64,000 nucleotides of DNA from the NCBI GenBank assembly GCA_026874595.1, contig CM049311.1, positions 64,149,953 to 64,213,952 of the forward strand. Reading direction: 5' to 3'. Made by a program: the position numbers and the translations under genes. Shown here one piece after another: positions 1 to 12,744 of this stretch. Source of the stretch: Sipunculus nudus (Eukaryota > Annelida > Sipuncula > Golfingiida > Sipunculidae). Under the pieces are notes generated by a model that saw only the letters and a program-made list of their open reading frames with translations, was not told the DNA's origin and did no database searches. The stretch's first letter is position 1. Every line of letters begins with the position of its first letter.

Positions 1-2440
1 TAACTACAACACTGATTGTCATGATTTTCGGCATACATATTGATCATGAGCTGTTCCATCAGTTTCTGCAGACTGGGTGCGCCACCTCTATTTTTTTCAA
101 ATTTTTATGAATTTTTTTTCTTTTTTTTTGAGACCTTTAAGGATGTGGTTATCTGTCAACAGGGTACAAATTGCAACAACTGGACCTAGGAACTTCATTC
201 TTGTCATGCAAGGAGGCCCATGAAGAGTGCCTGTGGAAACTTTAAATTAGGTCTCTGTTACCCATACCCTTCAAGGTATAGGACTCTGAAGTATCCCTTA
301 GAATAATGGACAATTTGATACACAAGCTGAAGTATCTGAACAACTAATGCGGAGATCATCATGATCCTTTGCAATGATATTGACCATTAAGTGTTTTTAG
401 CTCAGCTGACTGTAAGTCATATGAGCTATAGGGATCACCTTTTGTCCGGCCGTCCGGGCGTCTGTCTGTTAACAGGGCACAAATCGTAACCGCTAGAACT
501 GGAATCTTCTTACTTGACATCCTGGGAGGTCTATGGAAATTCTCCTTGTAAACCTGAAATTAGGTCACTGTGACCTATATTTTTTGAGCTATGGGGTTCC
601 GAAGTACCCCCCAGAATAATGGAAAATTTGATACAAAAGCTCAAGTATCTTAACAACTAATGCATTGATCATCATGATTTTTTGCATGGATATGGATCAT
701 GGAATGTTTCATCAGTTTCTGCAGACTGGTGGCGCAACCTGTATTTTTTCGATTTTTTACCAATATTTTTCTCTATTTTTGAGACCTCTTAAGATGCGGC
801 CATCTGTTAACAGGGCACAAATCGTAACGACTACACCTAGAATCTTCTCTCTTGACATGCAGGGAGGCCCATAAAAAGTCTCTTGGAAACCTGAATTTAG
901 GTCTCTGCTACCCATAACCTTTGAGCTATGGGGCTCCGAAGTACCCCCCAGAATAATGGAAAATTTGATACAAAAGCTCAAGTATCTAAACAACTATCGC
1001 AGTGATCACCATGATTCATTGCATGGATATTGATCATGGAATGTGTCATCAGTTTCTGCAGTATGGTGGCGCCACCTGTATTTTTTTTATTTTTACGAAT
1101 TTTTTTCTCTTTTTTAGAGATTTCATAAGATGCGGTCATCTGTTAACATGGCACAAATCGTAACAACTGGACCTAGAATCTTCTCTCTTGACATGCTGAG
1201 AGGCCCATTAAAAGTCACCTTAAAAACATGAAATTAGGTCTCTGTTACCCATAACCTCTGAGTTATGGGGCTCCGAAGTACCCCCCAGAATAATGGAAAA
1301 TTTGATACAAAAGCTCAAGTATCTGAACAATTATTATATTGATCACCATGATTCTTTGCATGGATATTGATCATGAAATGTTTCATCAGTTTCTGCATTC
1401 TGGTGGCGCCACCTGTATTTTTTCAATTTTTAGCTCAGCTGACTGAAAGTCATCTGAGCTATAGGGATCACCTTTTGTCCGTCGTCCGTCCGGCCATCCA
1501 GGCGTCTGTCTGTTAACAGGGCACAAATCTTAACCGCTAGACCTGGAATATTCTTACTTGACATCCTGGGAGGTCTATGGAAATTCTCCTTGTAAACCTG
1601 AAATTAGGTCACTGTGACCTATATTCTTTGAGCTATGGGGTTCTGAAGTACCCCCCAGAATAATGCAAAATTTAAAACAAAAGCTCAAGTATCTGAACAA
1701 CTAATGCATTAATCACCATGATTCTTTGCATGGATATTGATCATGGAGTGTTTCATCAATTTCTGGAGATTGGTGGCGCCACCTATATTTTTTTATTTTT
1801 TACGATTTTTTTTCTCTACTTTTGTGATCTTTAAACATTTGGTCATCTGTAAACAGGGCACAAATCATAATGACTGGACCTAGAATCTTCTGTCCTCACC
1901 TCCAGGGAAGCCCATAATAGGTCTACATGGAAACCCGAAATAAGGTCCCTGTTAGTGTTACCCATATCCTTCATGCTCTGGGGCTCCGAAGTACTCCCCA
2001 GAATAAAGATTTGGTCATCTGTTAACAGAGCACAAATTATAATTACTTGACCTAGAATCTCCTTTCTTGATATGCTGGGAGGCCCCTGAAAAGTCTCCTT
2101 GTGCACCTGAAATTACATCTCTGTTACCCATATCCTTCATCCTATGCGGCTTTGAAATACCCCCCAGAATAAACATTTGGTCATCTGTTAACAGGGCACA
2201 AATCAGAATAACTGGACCTAGAATTTTATTTTTTGACATGCTGGGAGACCCCTGAAAAGTCATCTTGTAAACCTTGAAAATAGGTGTCTGTTACCCATAT
2301 CCTTCATGCTACAGAGCTCCATGGTACCCCAATGAATATTGGATGATTTTATACAAAAGGTCAAGTTTGGAAAAAGTATTTCATTCAGATTTGACATTCA
2401 GATGATAAAATTACTTTTGTCAATGTCTTCCTGGTCAGCT
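1..2440. repeat. Array of diverged 'AGCTCAGCTGACTG / GTCCGTCC' repeat units
   Basis: About eight diverged copies of one unit lie head to tail. A useful landmark is CTGTTAACAGGGCACAAATC, seen with variation near 153, 467, 809, 1139, 1510, 1848, 2019 and 2187. Spacing is mostly 315-370 bp, falling to about 170 bp for the last copies. Full units open with TTTTAGCTCAGCTGACTG (397 and 1434), run through a GTCCGTCC-rich stretch, an 'AAATTAGGTC' segment and a 'CTATGGGGCTCCGAAGTACC' segment, and close at the palindrome GGTGGCGCCACC. Short reading frames here are repeat shadows, not genes. Related units occur at 49337-49705 and 55886-56275. The family style resembles bivalve dispersed repeats; I cannot name it. 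Confidence 0.8.
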
Positions 2441-2914
2441 GAGCGTCATGACCCCTGGGTCACTTGTTAAATGTTACAACACAAGTTTAATTGCCTCATT
2501 TAGAATAAGTACTAATAAATAAGGTAATTCAGATATATTCCAATAACCATAGGGAAGAGCGTATAGGTATTTAATCAGTCATACTTTTGTCCAAATGTTG
2601 AAAATAAAAGACACTTTTTTAGGAATTAATCATGGAGAACTATATCATTTTTAGATCTGTAACATATTTCCCATTCTACACTTATTTGAATACAAATATT
2701 TTTATACTGGTAGGTGAATAATGCATTCCCTGCATTGAATGCATATGGATGCCCTTGCAAATAAATCAATGCACATTCTGTATGATATTTCAATTTAGCA
2801 ACACACACGTTTGCTAACATTGGTAAATATAATGAAGGTTGAAAAGTATGGCCTTTAATTAAAAATACAGAAATACAGTTTTATTCTAATTTTGTTAAAT
2901 GATTTTACTTCAAG
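2441..2914. other. Unannotated AT-rich stretch before the first visible macro-gene exon
   Basis: No convincing exon or repeat was found. It is probably intron of the macro-domain gene, because the exon at 2915 begins in mid-protein after an acceptor AG. Confidence 0.4.
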
Positions 2915-5900
2915 GCAACAAAGACTTCAGGAGATCATCAGAAATCAACACAATGGTGAAGTACTAGTGGTTAGTATAAGACATTTGTATATGCTAATTA
3001 CATAAAATGTTACATTTTGGGAGAGGTAATGGTGTCATATATGTTTGTATGTCCTTATGTCTGTCTGTGTGATAAAACAATGTATTTAAATAATATTATC
3101 ATTGTGTTTCAAATGAACTGATATGTTTAACATTTTGAAGTTGATGCTGATCCTGAAGTGGATACATTTTGTCTGTTTACACATCTGTCTGTCAGTGTTT
3201 AGAATCTGATGAAAGCCATTTATTGTTGAATTTTCTTGAAATTACAACTGGTACTGAGGAACTGATTTTGGAGTTAATTCTCTCTGTATGGGATATTAGT
3301 GTACCATTTAATCACCAGCTGGTAGCACCAGTTGTGCTGCCTCCTAATTATTTTGTATCATAATAATTTTACGATTTACCAGTACATGAATGATATGCTA
3401 AATGTGGCCCTGCTAAATATGTGGTAAATCTGTCAGGGTAATGTATGACTAAGCAGCGAGAATGCTACGGTTATCAGGTACACACAAAGAATTGTTAGGC
3501 AGTTTTGAAGTGTGTACATTGTGCATGGCTTAGATTTTCATGCAGAATATTCTCACACGTAATTGTAAACTGGTGCAATAACCATTAACTTTTTACGTTC
3601 CCTTTTCATGATATATGCTTTGCTTTAAATCATCATGTGTAACTGTCTCAAATTATTATTATTATTATTATTATTATGATTATTATTATTTACATTGATA
3701 ATAATATTTTGGTAATATTCATAGGGCCAGTGTGTAATAATGCCGGCTTACCCAGAATCAGCAATATCTGAAACAGAACAAGCAAAACTTGCAGGCTGCA
3801 ATGGTGGAAAGCCTATCAAGTTCTTGATCTCTGCACCCACCATGAGAGTGCCACTTGATGTGTCTGACACAGCTAATGCTTACTTGGCATTCAGGGGAGT
3901 GATCCTTGCAGGTGAGTAAAGATAAAAGATGCACTATGAATGCCGGATTTATTTACTGTAAACCATACCATAATGTATTACCAGCACAGTCTGGTGTTCA
4001 TTTTGAGAAACACAAAGAAAAAGAAAGTAGATATTAAAATTTTCATCATACAAGGATGGAAGTGTTAAATGTATGATTGTAAGAATTGTGCCTCCTAAAT
4101 AAACTATATGATTTGAATTCATGTTTATTTTAATGAGAAACCTTTAATTAAAAGTAATAAAGCCAAAATAATGATGTTAAACAATATTCCACAAGATGGT
4201 GCTGATGATTGTGCCTTTATCTTTATTTGGTTTTACCTGTTATAACTAATTCATGTACCTGACAATTCAGTTAAGTGTTCTTTATCTAATATCATAGACA
4301 TTACAATTGTTGGATGCATCAACATATTTTGACCAAAGGATTGATTCAGCTGCTGAATGACTTGTAAAATTATGCACTGTATGGGTTGGCATTGGGGTAA
4401 ATTGATAAAAAGTAACTAAGCTCTCTATAAAGTACAGTCTAATCTTATTTGGTAATTTTAAATTGTATACATTGTGAAAGAGTACACTGTGTTAGAAAAG
4501 GCTCAAATATGAAAATGCTGCAAAGACAGAACTAAAAATTACTAAGTTTTAGATCTCTCAGCTTCAGGTGTGCCAATAAAGTTAAATGTAGCTGCTTTTT
4601 TCTTTTCTTTGCTGACAATTTCTGCAGTCTCATTACTACAGGTATATTGTATATTCAGTTCAGAAACATAATGCAACAGAGGGAAATGAACCAATCAGAA
4701 GTGTTCTTTGCCCAGGCCTAGGGACTGCCGTAGGATTGATGCCCCCTAAAAGATGTGCTCATCAGGTGAGTGTGTAGAAATAATTGGAAAATATGTACAG
4801 TTTATAGCTGATATGGAACGCTGATGAAATATCCCTTTTTTAAACTAAATTTCACTCTGAATATGATAGATGATGCTGCAGATTCATTCACTGGCTACAG
4901 CTTTGCATAGTTTCTGATACATGGTACTGCGATAGCCCCTTCATTTAAAAAAAAAATGTTAATTTTTTTCTTGGAAATATTGAAAAAATTCCCCCCTTAT
5001 GACACACTTGGCATCATGCCCAACAGTTCATAAAGAAAAACCAACATTTCTGTGGTGTGGCCTCTGGAGAGTTTGGTTGAAAAAGGTCTGGTGTTGCCAC
5101 CGTTCAGGTCAATCAAACAAATTCCAAATCTCATTTTTTTATTATATAACATAATTACCTATGAAAAAAATATTAATATAGATTTTACATTGAATGGGCC
5201 AAATTCCTGGAGAAAAAAATTTTTTTATCTATTTTTCCACTAAAAACATAAGGTTGTGTGATTTGTTCAAAAACTATTGGCACATCTATGAGCACTGTCA
5301 ACTTGGCAGTGACGTCACACACATGGAAATCCCCTGTGACTAAAATTCTAGATCTAAGTAAAAGCACAGTATTTCTGCCACTGTCAGTCCCAAATTTTCA
5401 GCAGAGAATAAAAACAACATGTATTACTAGAGCGGAATTGTTGATAAAATTTAGTCCATGAAGTGATATGTGTACCAGCCAATCAAATCAGGCAAAGTTT
5501 TGGATCTGGATAAAATTTTCCATTCACACAACAAACACGTGGAATAGGTTTACTAAACCTCAATTATAATAATATTAATTCCTACTGAAGAACATTAAAA
5601 TGATACATTTTATCATTCAATTTACCTAAATACATATTTACATTTCTTTTGAATATTTTCTTGGGTGAAAGGTTTAATTGACAATTCCAGGCAGCAAAAA
5701 AATAAAAAAAAACATGTACTATTGCTTGTAAATTCCTCCATATTCATACAAGAGGGTTTATGATCTATGATTACAAGTAATCAGTTTAACATCATTATTT
5801 ACACCAAGAATTGTAGATGGTGCTTATATCATGGCTTATAAATTAATAGTATTAATCCGTATTTATCTGACATTTGAAATAATTACAGAAAAAATAGCTG

Positions 5901-6699
5901 AAAATAAATTTATTATAAGTGAACTTTATGGACAAATAACAAGAATTTTAATTTTTGCTTATTTATTCATCTGATAAGGATACAATGATATCTTGTTCAG
6001 CAAAAATCAATATCCCTTCTAACCAAGTTTCTGAAAGATTATGTTAGTTGTTAACTTTGATTAATATCACAAAGATACCTTTTAAAGGTAAACATATCAA
6101 CACTTTTTTTACAAAGGAAAAATAAATAAAAACGTTTGGGGGAAACCTGAAGTATAATACTTTTATTATATAAGAATTTGCATCACTGGTATACCTGTAT
6201 GTTTGATTAATTCTGCTACAGATGAGGAAGGCCTATGAAACATATGAGTTGGGACAGCACCAAGAAATAATCCACCCCAGACGCCTTGACCTCATGTATG
6301 CTGCCCATAAACACATGAGCACAGTAAGTTGATTAAATTTGGTTCATCTGACTTCACATAATATGATAATACATAATCTGAGCTTGAATCACACATCCAT
6401 AATTGTTAACATGATTAAGTCGTCCATGCTTTATAAAATCAGATTATAAGTCTAGACAGTTTTATCTGAAAATATAATAAAGGTAGGCCTAACCTATTCT
6501 GGGGTATAAAAAGGATAATTTGTGTTATCATTTGTCTCATCATTATTTCATAGATAAATCAAACTGTTCATTTATGTTATTAATATTATAAATCCATTAT
6601 ATACTGATATACATAATTTTTTTTTTTCAGTATGGACCTCTGGAAAGCAGACCCCCTACAAAGATTGAGCAGGCAAGAGCAGCACTTGAAAAGTTGTGA
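2915..6699 (+). CDS. Macro-domain (ADP-ribose-binding fold) family protein, 3' part
   Basis: Five exons join in frame: 2915-2969, 3725-3911, 4659-4765, 6222-6323 and 6631-6699 (stop TGA 6697-6699), giving about 172 C-terminal residues. All introns have GT..AG ends, and exon phases agree only with these boundaries; for example the acceptor at 4657-4658 completes a split valine codon. Visible landmarks are GEVLVGQCVIMPAYP, FLISAPTMRVPLDVSDTANA, IRSVLCPGLGTAVG and MPPKRCAHQMRKAYE. I recognise these from the macro-domain (Appr-1-p processing-like) family common in bacteria, where PTMRVP and CPGLGTG are conserved. That family binds or hydrolyses ADP-ribose derivatives; the substrate here is unknown. 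The N-terminal part, which should carry the ANSFG-type ligand loop, is not in this window. The family call rests on remembered motifs, not on a search. Confidence 0.7.
3652..3690. repeat. (ATT)n microsatellite
   Basis: Imperfect ATT trinucleotide run in the intron just upstream of the second visible macro-gene exon. Confidence 0.9.
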
Positions 6700-7038
6700 A
6701 GTTAAATACCATGAAACCCTGAAAATAGGGCTGAAATACTTATTGTTAGACTTTAGTACACATCCACCAGTATCTAAGTCAGCCTAAAGTACTCATTACC
6801 ATGGTGACAGAACTATATCCTGATTGAAGGGAAATGATGATTCTGTGTCTAGTATGTATCATATGTTGTGTGTGTATATAGAGGTATGATTACTTAGGTG
6901 TAGGACAGAGCAGGAGATATCAATTTTGTGTACTGCCAAATGTGCAAGCAGGCTTTGTGTAAACTATTAACAATTTACAAGTTTAATCAGGAAGTGCATA
7001 CCTACCTGCGTATGTATGTATGTATGTATGTATGTATG

Positions 7039-7111
<73 letters not shown>

Positions 7112-7821
7112 GTAGTTGTATTTAGGCATATAGTATCTTATTTTTAATCTGAGTAACAGCAACAGTATTCTTTCTTCATTTATATATTCTTAAAAATCAA
7201 ATTCCCTTATTCAGGTTGTCTCTTGTTCCCTCATCATAGCCAAAACAGTGTATTATATATCGCATGCAATGATTTTTGTATCACTCTATCAAAAAAGTGA
7301 GTGAACATTTGATTTGAATTATTTTCTAAAAAATCAAAGGACTTTCAATAGGAAGAAAAATTGGAGAGTACAGAACGCCCAGGGTTTTTCGAGTGTCAAA
7401 AATTGAGGGAATATGTGTCAAAATTTTACGTTTTATGTAAAAATGAATCTTTATATTTATTTTGTCATAATTGTTGCACTTAATTGACTATTACTAGTTT
7501 TAATCATAAAAAGATTATTTTATTAAAATGAAATGTATACAGGTCAGTTGTCAGCACAGTGTAGTGTGTATTATTATGTTGACTGGAATTTGCGCGTCCG
7601 CTGGGACACTTTGCCTCCCCCCCCCCCCCCCCCCCGAAACAAGCGTCCGAAAGGGATTTCGAGCATTACGGAATACCCCCCCCCCCCTCCCGCATTCCTG
7701 AAAGCCTCTAGTTAGATCAAAGGCTTAAGAACGATATTCAGTCAAATTATCATATGCCCAGGTGACACCAGCAAGGGGGTTGTCACAGATGTGTTGATGT
7801 TAATCAGGTGAATGTTTAAAC
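6700..7821. other. Intergenic region between the macro gene and the LTR element
   Basis: It holds a (TATG)n to (TA)n microsatellite at about 7012-7106 and two poly-C tracts at about 7614-7636 and 7674-7688. No gene is seen. The first bases presumably include the 3' UTR of the macro gene, but no AATAAA lies close to the stop. Confidence 0.6.
7012..7106. repeat. (TATG)n/(TA)n compound microsatellite
   Basis: Tetranucleotide TATG repeats pass into a long uninterrupted TA run. Confidence 0.95.
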
Positions 7822-8157
7822 TGTTATGGAGTAGGAAAGTGCATATTTGTGACTTAACACATATTTCAAGAAATATTTCACATTTCATATTTCACAAATT
7901 TAAGCTCAGTTTCAGGCATGTCAGACTGAACAATTAATGACTTCTCATAATTGATGACACCCGACAACCAGTCATCCGGTCACACACATATAGGCTTCTC
8001 TCCCAGTTTAATCAGAGAACAGTACACCAAACCATTAAGGTCTATTTTAAGTCTGTACAAACAGAAATAGTGTCACAGAATGACTTATGTGTTTAGTCTT
8101 TATGAGGGAATGGTAGAACACAATTAAAACATGTTATTTTATGAGACTCCGCATGTG

Positions 8158-8164
8158 TATATAA
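8158..8164 (+). promoter_or_regulatory. Candidate TATA box in the 5' LTR
   Basis: TATATAA lies about 340 bp upstream of the LTR poly(A) signal; the same sequence is in the 3' LTR at 11788-11794. Confidence 0.5.
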
Positions 8165-8497
8165 GCACTGTCCTCCAAATAGGACTTGTAGGTCAGTCTA
8201 TAACTGGATGTATGTCAGGTCAGACTTGGGATTTTCCGTAGCACTTTTGTCGAATCAGATCTCACGAAAGTGAGGAAGAACACTTATAACTCTGATGTAA
8301 TTGTGACCTACTTTGGGTCATCCAATAAGGTTTAGCTTTTATGACGAAATGCAGAAATATGGATATGTATGTATCATATGTCACGTGAAAGCTTTGTAAC
8401 AAAACTATCTGTAGTGCGCGCTGAGAGTCAGAGAGAGATTCAGGGAGGCTGGGCGGCTCTCTCAGAGAGAGAGACTGTCCCAGACCGCTTGCTATTG

Positions 8498-8503
8498 AAT
8501 AAA
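8498..8503 (+). promoter_or_regulatory. LTR polyadenylation signal
   Basis: AATAAA, repeated in the 3' LTR at 12128-12133. Confidence 0.55.
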
Positions 8504-8596
8504 GGCTTCTGTCATCAAACTGGTCTTGGAACATTATCAGCCACGCGCATCAGCAACTGCTTATGATACAGGTGGGGACATCCCCTACCCCACCTC

Positions 8597-8676
8597 TGTA
8601 TCATTATGGTAGAGACTGGGTCCTGTATCATTATGGTGGAGACCGGGTCCCGTATCATTTTGGTGGATGAACAGGG
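8597..8676 (+). repeat. 27-bp tandem repeat at the 5' LTR/internal junction (candidate primer-binding zone)
   Basis: TGTATCATTATGGT begins a 27-bp unit at 8597-8623, repeated at 8624-8650 with two changes, then partly from 8651. The first unit straddles the LTR end. A TGG at 8607 sits where a tRNA primer-binding site would begin, but I could not match the following bases to a tRNA 3' end. Confidence 0.6.
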
Positions 8677-11442
8677 ATTCACTTCCAACACATCAGCACC
8701 AGAAAAACCGACAATGCTGCCAGCTAGAGTGAAGACAGAAGATCCCCCTCTTGCAGCCGCAGATGCCATTGACTGGTCTACCAACCCATGCATTGGAACT
8801 TCAACCCAGGTACCGGATCACAGCCTAACATCAAGAATGTCATCTCTGCTGCTGAAGGTATCAAACTTTTGCTAAGACCTCTCTCTTCAACCTTTAACTT
8901 GGCTGCAGTTTCTTAGTGCTCTGCTTGAGAGGATCAAAGACTTCTCTGTATCTTTAAACCAAAAGGACACTGTAATCAGCATATTGCTTTAACCGTGACT
9001 TCAAGTTGCAAAAATGACATTTTTCGCGAAAAAACGTACTGTGATATCTCAACCTGAGATCATCATTGTTCCTGACCAGCCACAAAAAAAATCAATATCG
9101 GGACAAGCCAGCTTCGGGCCTATGTCAACAATAATACTGGCCATACCACGTGCACTGTGTTTTGTGTGACAACAAGTCCTCGCTGTGTTCCTGCAACTAC
9201 TAGAAGCAGATTTGCTGTTCTACTGCTATCTTCTGCATCACCTTCCATACCATGACTCCAGGGAGAAAAAGAAGCCAAGTCAGCAGAGAAGACAACAGAA
9301 GACCCAAAGAAGACAAGATTTCCTGAGGTAATGAAAAACAAAACCAGAGACTCTGAATTTTACATGCCCAATGTAAATTTGGGGCATTTCAGAACATTTT
9401 GCATGTATATGTTGTAAAACAAAAAAACAATATGTGTGTAGTAATCTATAACTTTCTCTTATTGATGTGTCATAATTGTAAAATGATATAGTTTATAGTG
9501 TCTCTATCTTATTGATATGGTATGCATGGAATAATTGTTACAAAAACCACATTAAACAGTGTAGAACTATCAATATTAGTTTGATGCAGTAATGTCTATC
9601 TAAGACGTTAATATGCACTGTCACAAATGATTGATTTAAATTCAATAATTCATAGAGTAGAGCAATATGCAAAACCATCAGCATGTTAGCATTCATTTAT
9701 ATTGAGATTTTCTCATGTGTTGTTCCATACCAAATCATCAGGTATCATGATGCTCTCTTGGCTAAATTTAATGGAATGGTAGCACATTGTGTCACCAAAG
9801 CACAATGTGATGCTTATTTTCAATTGTCACAGTTTGGTCCTCAAACACGGGTTCTTGGGAAGCCCCCCAAAATATAGGGAATTTGGACGAACTGGGGAGT
9901 TTGATGACTCCAAAAGTCAATAATGCACTGACCTGTGGTCACATTATTGCCTCAAACAAGGGTTTGATATGGTTAACCTCATTAATAGCTGGAATTGCCA
10001 GGCAAGATATGTAGGTTAGCACAGGAATTCTTCTCATAGGAATTCACATTTACGCGTACTATGACAGACATGTTTCATGAGCAAATGCATTCTGGTCATG
10101 CATTCATGATACTGTTAACCCATAAACCAAGATGTGGAGTGACAAGGATTTCAAACATTAACATTTTTCATTAAATTTAATTCATCATTCTACAGATGTA
10201 TGTTTGATCTTACACATAATGAGCTCACAATAAAATTACCATCAAAATCCATATGGTCTAGATCGATACATGCACCTGTCAGAGAATTATTTTCATTATC
10301 ATCACATTTTCACATATATTTCGCCTTGTTTATGCACAAAAATTGGCTAATAAATGGGAATATATGTACAACATTCCTCTATTGTTAGGAATGACCTCAT
10401 TCTGTCATGTACTTATCCGCTGGTAAGGTACACCAGTTGTGTTTTGCTAAAGGAGTAGCAAATCAACCTTCCATTATTCACAATTCAACTTGTCCCAATG
10501 CCAAGTATGAAAGCCAAGATGTATTTTGAATCATTGGTACTGATCAACACACAGGGCAGATTGTCATGTACCTATGTATATGTTAAACTCTTAAGCACAA
10601 GAGTATATACACCTTGTCATATAAGGAATTCATTATCCATTTCTCAATGGAAATATTTTGATTAGCTACAGGTATAGACTAATGTCAGGCATTGTTAGCA
10701 AATCGCTTGTCATTTTTTTTAAATGCACATGACTGTTTGACAGAACATCTTTATGTAACATCACTTACTGTATGCTAGAATGGTTCACATACTTTGACTT
10801 ATTCCATATACTGTAGGCCTTGTACTTGTATAATCTGTGTATGATGTTATACTCATATCCCTTAAGATATTTATTTATTGATTCTATTTAGATACTGCCA
10901 TACTTATTTAATCTAAAGTTTAATGCTTATATTAGGATGTCAAATAATGTCATCCTGGTTGCGATGTTGTTCCTGATTCCTTATACATCAGCATTTTATC
11001 TTCTAGATATTGTTTAGGATTGTCAATTCACAAAAAAAAAAAATTCTGTCTGTCTTTAGAATATATGTGTAGCTATATATTTATATATGCTGTTTCTCAG
11101 CTTATTAAGCTTTAGCTTAGGCATTGTTGTTGTACTTCTGAAAATTTAACACATACAGTACCTTATTCCTGACATTGTTACATCTGGAACTGTGACATAT
11201 GTTCATGTACTTCACATCTATATTGATATGTGCAATCTATTACACCTCAGTGATGTAATACTTTACTCTCTACAGACATATATCCAACACACTGTAATAC
11301 AGACTTAAGCAGTATATCTTGATCTTTACACGTAATGTATTTTATGTCATCCCAGTATCAACTGTATCCCAGTTATATTTCTTGCAATAACTAAATTTTT
11401 CTCCGACTTAGCCAATGAGGCCGGAGCCTCATTCTGAATGCC
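8677..11442 (+). other. Internal region of the LTR element without recognisable pol
   Basis: A frame at 8606-8875 (89 codons) could be a gag remnant, but no family motif is visible. The rest is AT-rich with no long frame on either strand. Confidence 0.55.
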
Positions 11443-11451
11443 AGAGGGATA
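11443..11451 (+). promoter_or_regulatory. Candidate polypurine tract
   Basis: AGAGGGATA abuts the 3' LTR start at 11452, the usual site of plus-strand priming. Confidence 0.5.
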
Positions 11452-12235
11452 TGTTATGGAGTAGGAAAGTGCATATTTGTGACTTAACACATATTTCAAG
11501 AAATATTTCACATTTCATATTTCACAAATTTAAGCTCAGTTTCAGGCATGTCAGACTGAACAATTAATGACTTCTCATAATTGATGACACCCGACAACCA
11601 GTCATCCGGTCACACACATATAGGCTTCTCTCCCAGTTTAATCAGAGAACAGTACACCAAACCATTAAGGTCTATTTTAAGTCTGTACAAACAGAAATAG
11701 TGTCACAGAATGACTTATGTGTTTAGTCTTTATGAGGGAATGGTAGAACACAATTAAAACATGTTATTTTATGAGACTCCGCATGTGTATATAAGCACTG
11801 TCCTCCAAATAGGACTTGTAGGTCAGTCTATAACTGGATGTATGTCAGGTCAGACTTGGGATTTTCCGTAGCACTTTTGTCGAATCAGATCTCACGAAAG
11901 TGAGGAAGAACACTTATAACTCTGATGTAATTGTGACCTACTTTGGGTCATCCAATAAGGTTTAGCTTTTATGACGAAATGCAGAAATATGGATATGTAT
12001 GTATCATATGTCACGTGAAAGCTTTGTAACAAAACTATCTGTAGTGCGCGCTGAGAGTCAGAGAGAGATTCAGGGAGGCTGGGCGGCTCTCTCAGAGAGA
12101 GAGACTGTCCCAGACCGCTTGCTATTGAATAAAGGCTTCTGTCATCAAACTGGTCTTGGAACATTATCAGCCACGCGCATCAGCAACTGCTTGTGATACA
12201 GTGTGGGGACATTCCCCAACCCCACATTCGTATCA
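11452..12235 (+). repeat. 3' LTR
   Basis: 784 bp. It appears identical to the 5' LTR for about 741 bp, then differs at many positions in the last ~42 bp (12194-12235), where it still folds as a hairpin: TGATAC..GTGTGGGG against CCCCACAT..GTATCA. AAAC follows immediately. Confidence 0.85.
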
Positions 12236-12744
12236 AAACGCATGAAGAATGTTTCAAAGATGAACACTCCATAGTATGGATGGTCAATAGAAAGAAATTT
12301 TGTCAGATAAGAATTGTCATTGTTTTATTAAAACAAAGTACAGATTAAACCCGTGTCATGATTTACATTACATCCAAAATAACTGTGCTTTACAAACAAT
12401 ACTTTTCCTGCAATAGTCGATGGCAGCACTTGTGTATAAACACTGAGAGGACAGATATTTAACTTTTGAGCATTAATCTGAAGGACGTTCACTGCTTGTG
12501 TGTTCACCGTCTCCTGAAACAAATCATGTATTCTCAGAAACATTCTCTCATGTAATTTATTTTGTTAAGAATTATTCACACTTAAAAGACATTGTTGTGT
12601 GAATGTTTGTCTGTTAGGAAGAATTGAATTTGTCATATATGTAGTCAAATTATGTTATAACAGGACCCATTGTAACATAAAATTTGCATTACGGAAAAAA
12701 AACGCATAATCTGATAAGGTTAAATTATTTAAAAAAATAATTCG

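Larger units (their letters stand above)
7822..8603 (+). repeat. 5' LTR
   Basis: 782 bp, TGTTATGGAG to GTATCA. It carries TATATAA at 8158-8164 and AATAAA at 8498-8503, the expected U3-R order. The last 40 bp (8564-8603) can fold as a hairpin: TGATACAGGTGGGG pairs with CCCCACC-TC-TGTATCA. Short frames on both strands recur identically in the 3' LTR and are shadows. Confidence 0.85.
7818..12239 (+). mobile_element. Young LTR retrotransposon, apparently non-autonomous, with AAAC target duplication
   Basis: Two direct repeats (7822-8603 and 11452-12235) begin TG and end CA. AAAC directly precedes the first (7818-7821) and directly follows the second (12236-12239), a 4-bp target-site duplication. 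Orientation is plus, because a TATA box and then AATAAA occur in that order in each LTR and a purine-rich tract (AGAGGGATA) precedes the 3' LTR. The internal region of about 2.85 kb has no frame above about 90 codons and no protease, reverse transcriptase or integrase motif that I can see, so mobilisation would need enzymes from elsewhere. About 741 bp of the two LTRs appear identical by eye, so insertion or conversion is recent. Superfamily is unassigned; 4-bp duplications fit Gypsy-type integration among others. Confidence 0.8.

Noticed and set aside
3169-3363. 64-codon frame as an extra macro-gene exon
   Set aside because: It lies between exons 2915-2969 and 3725-3911, which join in phase directly (GEVLV to GQCVI), and it has no splice support.
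7822-8603. Paired frames of 90 and 65 codons, repeated at 11892-12196
   Set aside because: Identical because they lie in the two LTRs; they overlap on opposite strands and cover promoter and poly(A) sequence.
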